A stretch of DNA of 32,563 nucleotides from Bacilli bacterium (GTDB lineage Bacteria; Bacillota_I; Bacilli_A; RF39; UBA660). The stretch covers positions 1-32,563 of the forward strand of contig JAGHHB010000018.1 of NCBI GenBank assembly GCA_017887885.1, read 5' to 3'. Made by a program: the position numbers and the translations under genes. The notes beneath the pieces are model-generated. The model saw only the letters and a list, made by a program, of their open reading frames with translations. It was not told the origin of the DNA and ran no database searches. Below are positions 32,041 through 32,563 of this stretch, in pieces; the first letter of the stretch is position 1, and each line of letters begins with the position of its first letter.

Positions 32041-32114
32041 GCAGGTGTAGTTTAATGGTAGAACCTCAGCCTTCCAAGCTGACTGCGTGAGTTCGATTCT
32101 CATCACCTGCTCCA
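32041..32114 (+). tRNA. tRNA-Gly (anticodon UCC)
   Basis: A complete 74-nt cloverleaf. The acceptor stem is GCAGGTG/CACCTGC, discriminator T and encoded CCA. The D-arm is TAGTTTAATGGTAGAA, the anticodon arm AGC-CTTCCAA-GCT with anticodon TCC, and the T-arm has GTTCGATTC. It reads GGA/GGN glycine codons. It lies alone, not in a tRNA cluster, and a protein gene follows about 100 nt later with a terminator hairpin between. Confidence 0.96.
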
Positions 32115-32154
32115 TTTATGAGAGTAAACAAACTTTTAGGTTTGTATAACATAT

Positions 32155-32191
32155 AAAAGCCTAGTAAACCATTGTATTTACTGGGTTTTTT
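32155..32191 (+). terminator. terminator after tRNA-Gly
   Basis: AAAAGCCTAGTAAA (32155-32168) pairs with TTTACTGGGTTTTT (32177-32190), 14 bp with two G-U pairs, 8-nt loop and trailing T. It lies between the tRNA and the last ORF. Upstream CTTTTAGG (32133-32140) could instead pair with CCTAAAAG (32197-32204) next to the SD. Confidence 0.8.
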
Positions 32192-32216
32192 GTTTGCCTA
32201 AAAGGAGCGTGATAAA

Positions 32217-32531
32217 ATGAATATTACTAGAAAAAACTTCCCTTTAGCACTAAAAGACAAGGTATTAGAAAATGTCAACAAACGTAAACTAAATATAACC
32301 TTTCTTAATGGTGCTATTATAGAGCCTAAAAATGCTAATATTAGATTTATAGAACCTTATAAGATAATATTTAAAAGCAAATCTTCTACCCCCACTAAAT
32401 ATTTAATTGCTTTAGTATTTGATGAAGAATTAGGAAGTAGTCTAACAATATTTATAAATGAAATTGGAGATACAAATAAATGTAGTATTACTAAATTAAT
32501 AAAAATTGTAAATGAAAATATATGTTTATAA
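32217..32531 (+). CDS. hypothetical protein, 104 aa
   Basis: I do not recognise this protein. It is small, soluble and mixed alpha/beta, with basic stretches (NVNKRKLN, IIFKSKSS) and a hydrophobic core segment KYLIALVFDEELGSSLTIFINEI. It has no signal peptide or membrane helix. The SD AAAAGGAGCGTG and ATG 32217 are good, so it is probably real. No separate promoter is obvious; it may be read from the tRNA-Gly promoter past the terminator at 32155-32191. The last 30 bases of the window hold nothing clear. Confidence 0.65.
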   Translation: MNITRKNFPLALKDKVLENVNKRKLNITFLNGAIIEPKNANIRFIEPYKIIFKSKSSTPTKYLIALVFDEELGSSLTIFINEIGDTNKCSITKLIKIVNENICL

Positions 32532-32563
32532 ACAACTAACCCACTAAATACTAATTTATACAA

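Noticed and set aside
1-32563. CRISPR array, prophage or insertion sequence
   Set aside because: No spaced direct repeats, transposase, integrase or terminal inverted repeats were seen. The window is mostly core chromosome.

Overview
The window reads as a chromosomal segment of a very AT-rich, low-GC Gram-positive bacterium of the Bacilli / Mollicutes-like side of the Firmicutes. The basis is an RNA polymerase delta subunit gene (rpoE), a T-box in front of tyrS, strong AGGAGG Shine-Dalgarno (SD) sites, sigma-A promoters, and origin-region gene pairs also found in Bacillus (rsmA-yabG-veg, spoVG, yabP-yabQ-divIC, tilS-ftsH, rlmH-walJ, rplI-dnaB, rpsF-ssb-rpsR). Genes are tightly packed and several Bacillus neighbours are missing (hpt, gdpP, glmU, prs), which suggests a small, compacted genome, perhaps an uncultured gut lineage of the RF39 or Erysipelotrichia type. 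That placement is inference. UGA is used as a stop, so this is not the Mycoplasma code. Four sporulation-associated genes (yabG, spoVG, yabP, yabQ) indicate a spore former or a lineage that recently was one.

Layout. 1-64: start of an unknown minus-strand gene with a good promoter, SD and ATG, but a run of nine G puts it out of frame. 176-2624: rpoE, argS and a DUF1934 gene (minus). 2717-5016: class A penicillin-binding protein and a small zinc-ribbon membrane protein (plus). 5090-6932: prfA-prmC translation-termination operon (minus). 6998-7705: AlkD-like DNA repair gene (minus). 7798-9280: T-box-controlled tyrS (plus). 9405-12618: tilS-ftsH (plus). 12750-16327: divIC, yabQ, yabP, spoVG, veg, yabG, rsmA and a zinc-ribbon protein (minus). 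16363-20840: rlmH, walJ, an M23 peptidase, dnaB and rplI (minus). 20933-21931: rpsR-ssb-rpsF with a structured leader (minus). 22350-26417: metal-exporter-like permease, response regulator, histidine kinase and an HtrA-type protease (plus). 26508-27723: PHP-domain protein and XRE regulator (minus). 27828-29346: leader mini-ORF and an Asn-rich membrane protein (plus). 29557-30303: decayed short-chain dehydrogenase pseudogene. 30540-31792: thioredoxin-like protein and UvsE endonuclease (plus). 32041-32531: tRNA-Gly(UCC) and an unknown ORF.

Most interesting point. The response regulator/histidine kinase pair and the adjacent htrA-like gene are each preceded by TTTAAG-N5-(T/A)TTAAG followed 10 nt later by a -10 box. 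This is the architecture known for the streptococcal CiaRH regulon, where CiaR controls both ciaRH and htrA. The window therefore seems to hold a complete CiaRH-HtrA-like envelope-stress circuit outside streptococci, with an HtrA that carries an N-terminal zinc ribbon.

Other points worth a look. yabP and yabG share nearly identical candidate sigma-E-type promoters (ATATT-N13-CATATTAT). The G9 tract at the left edge may be a phase-variation or slippage switch. The rpsF leader can sequester its own SD. All functional calls rest on reading motifs and gene order; no database search was run.
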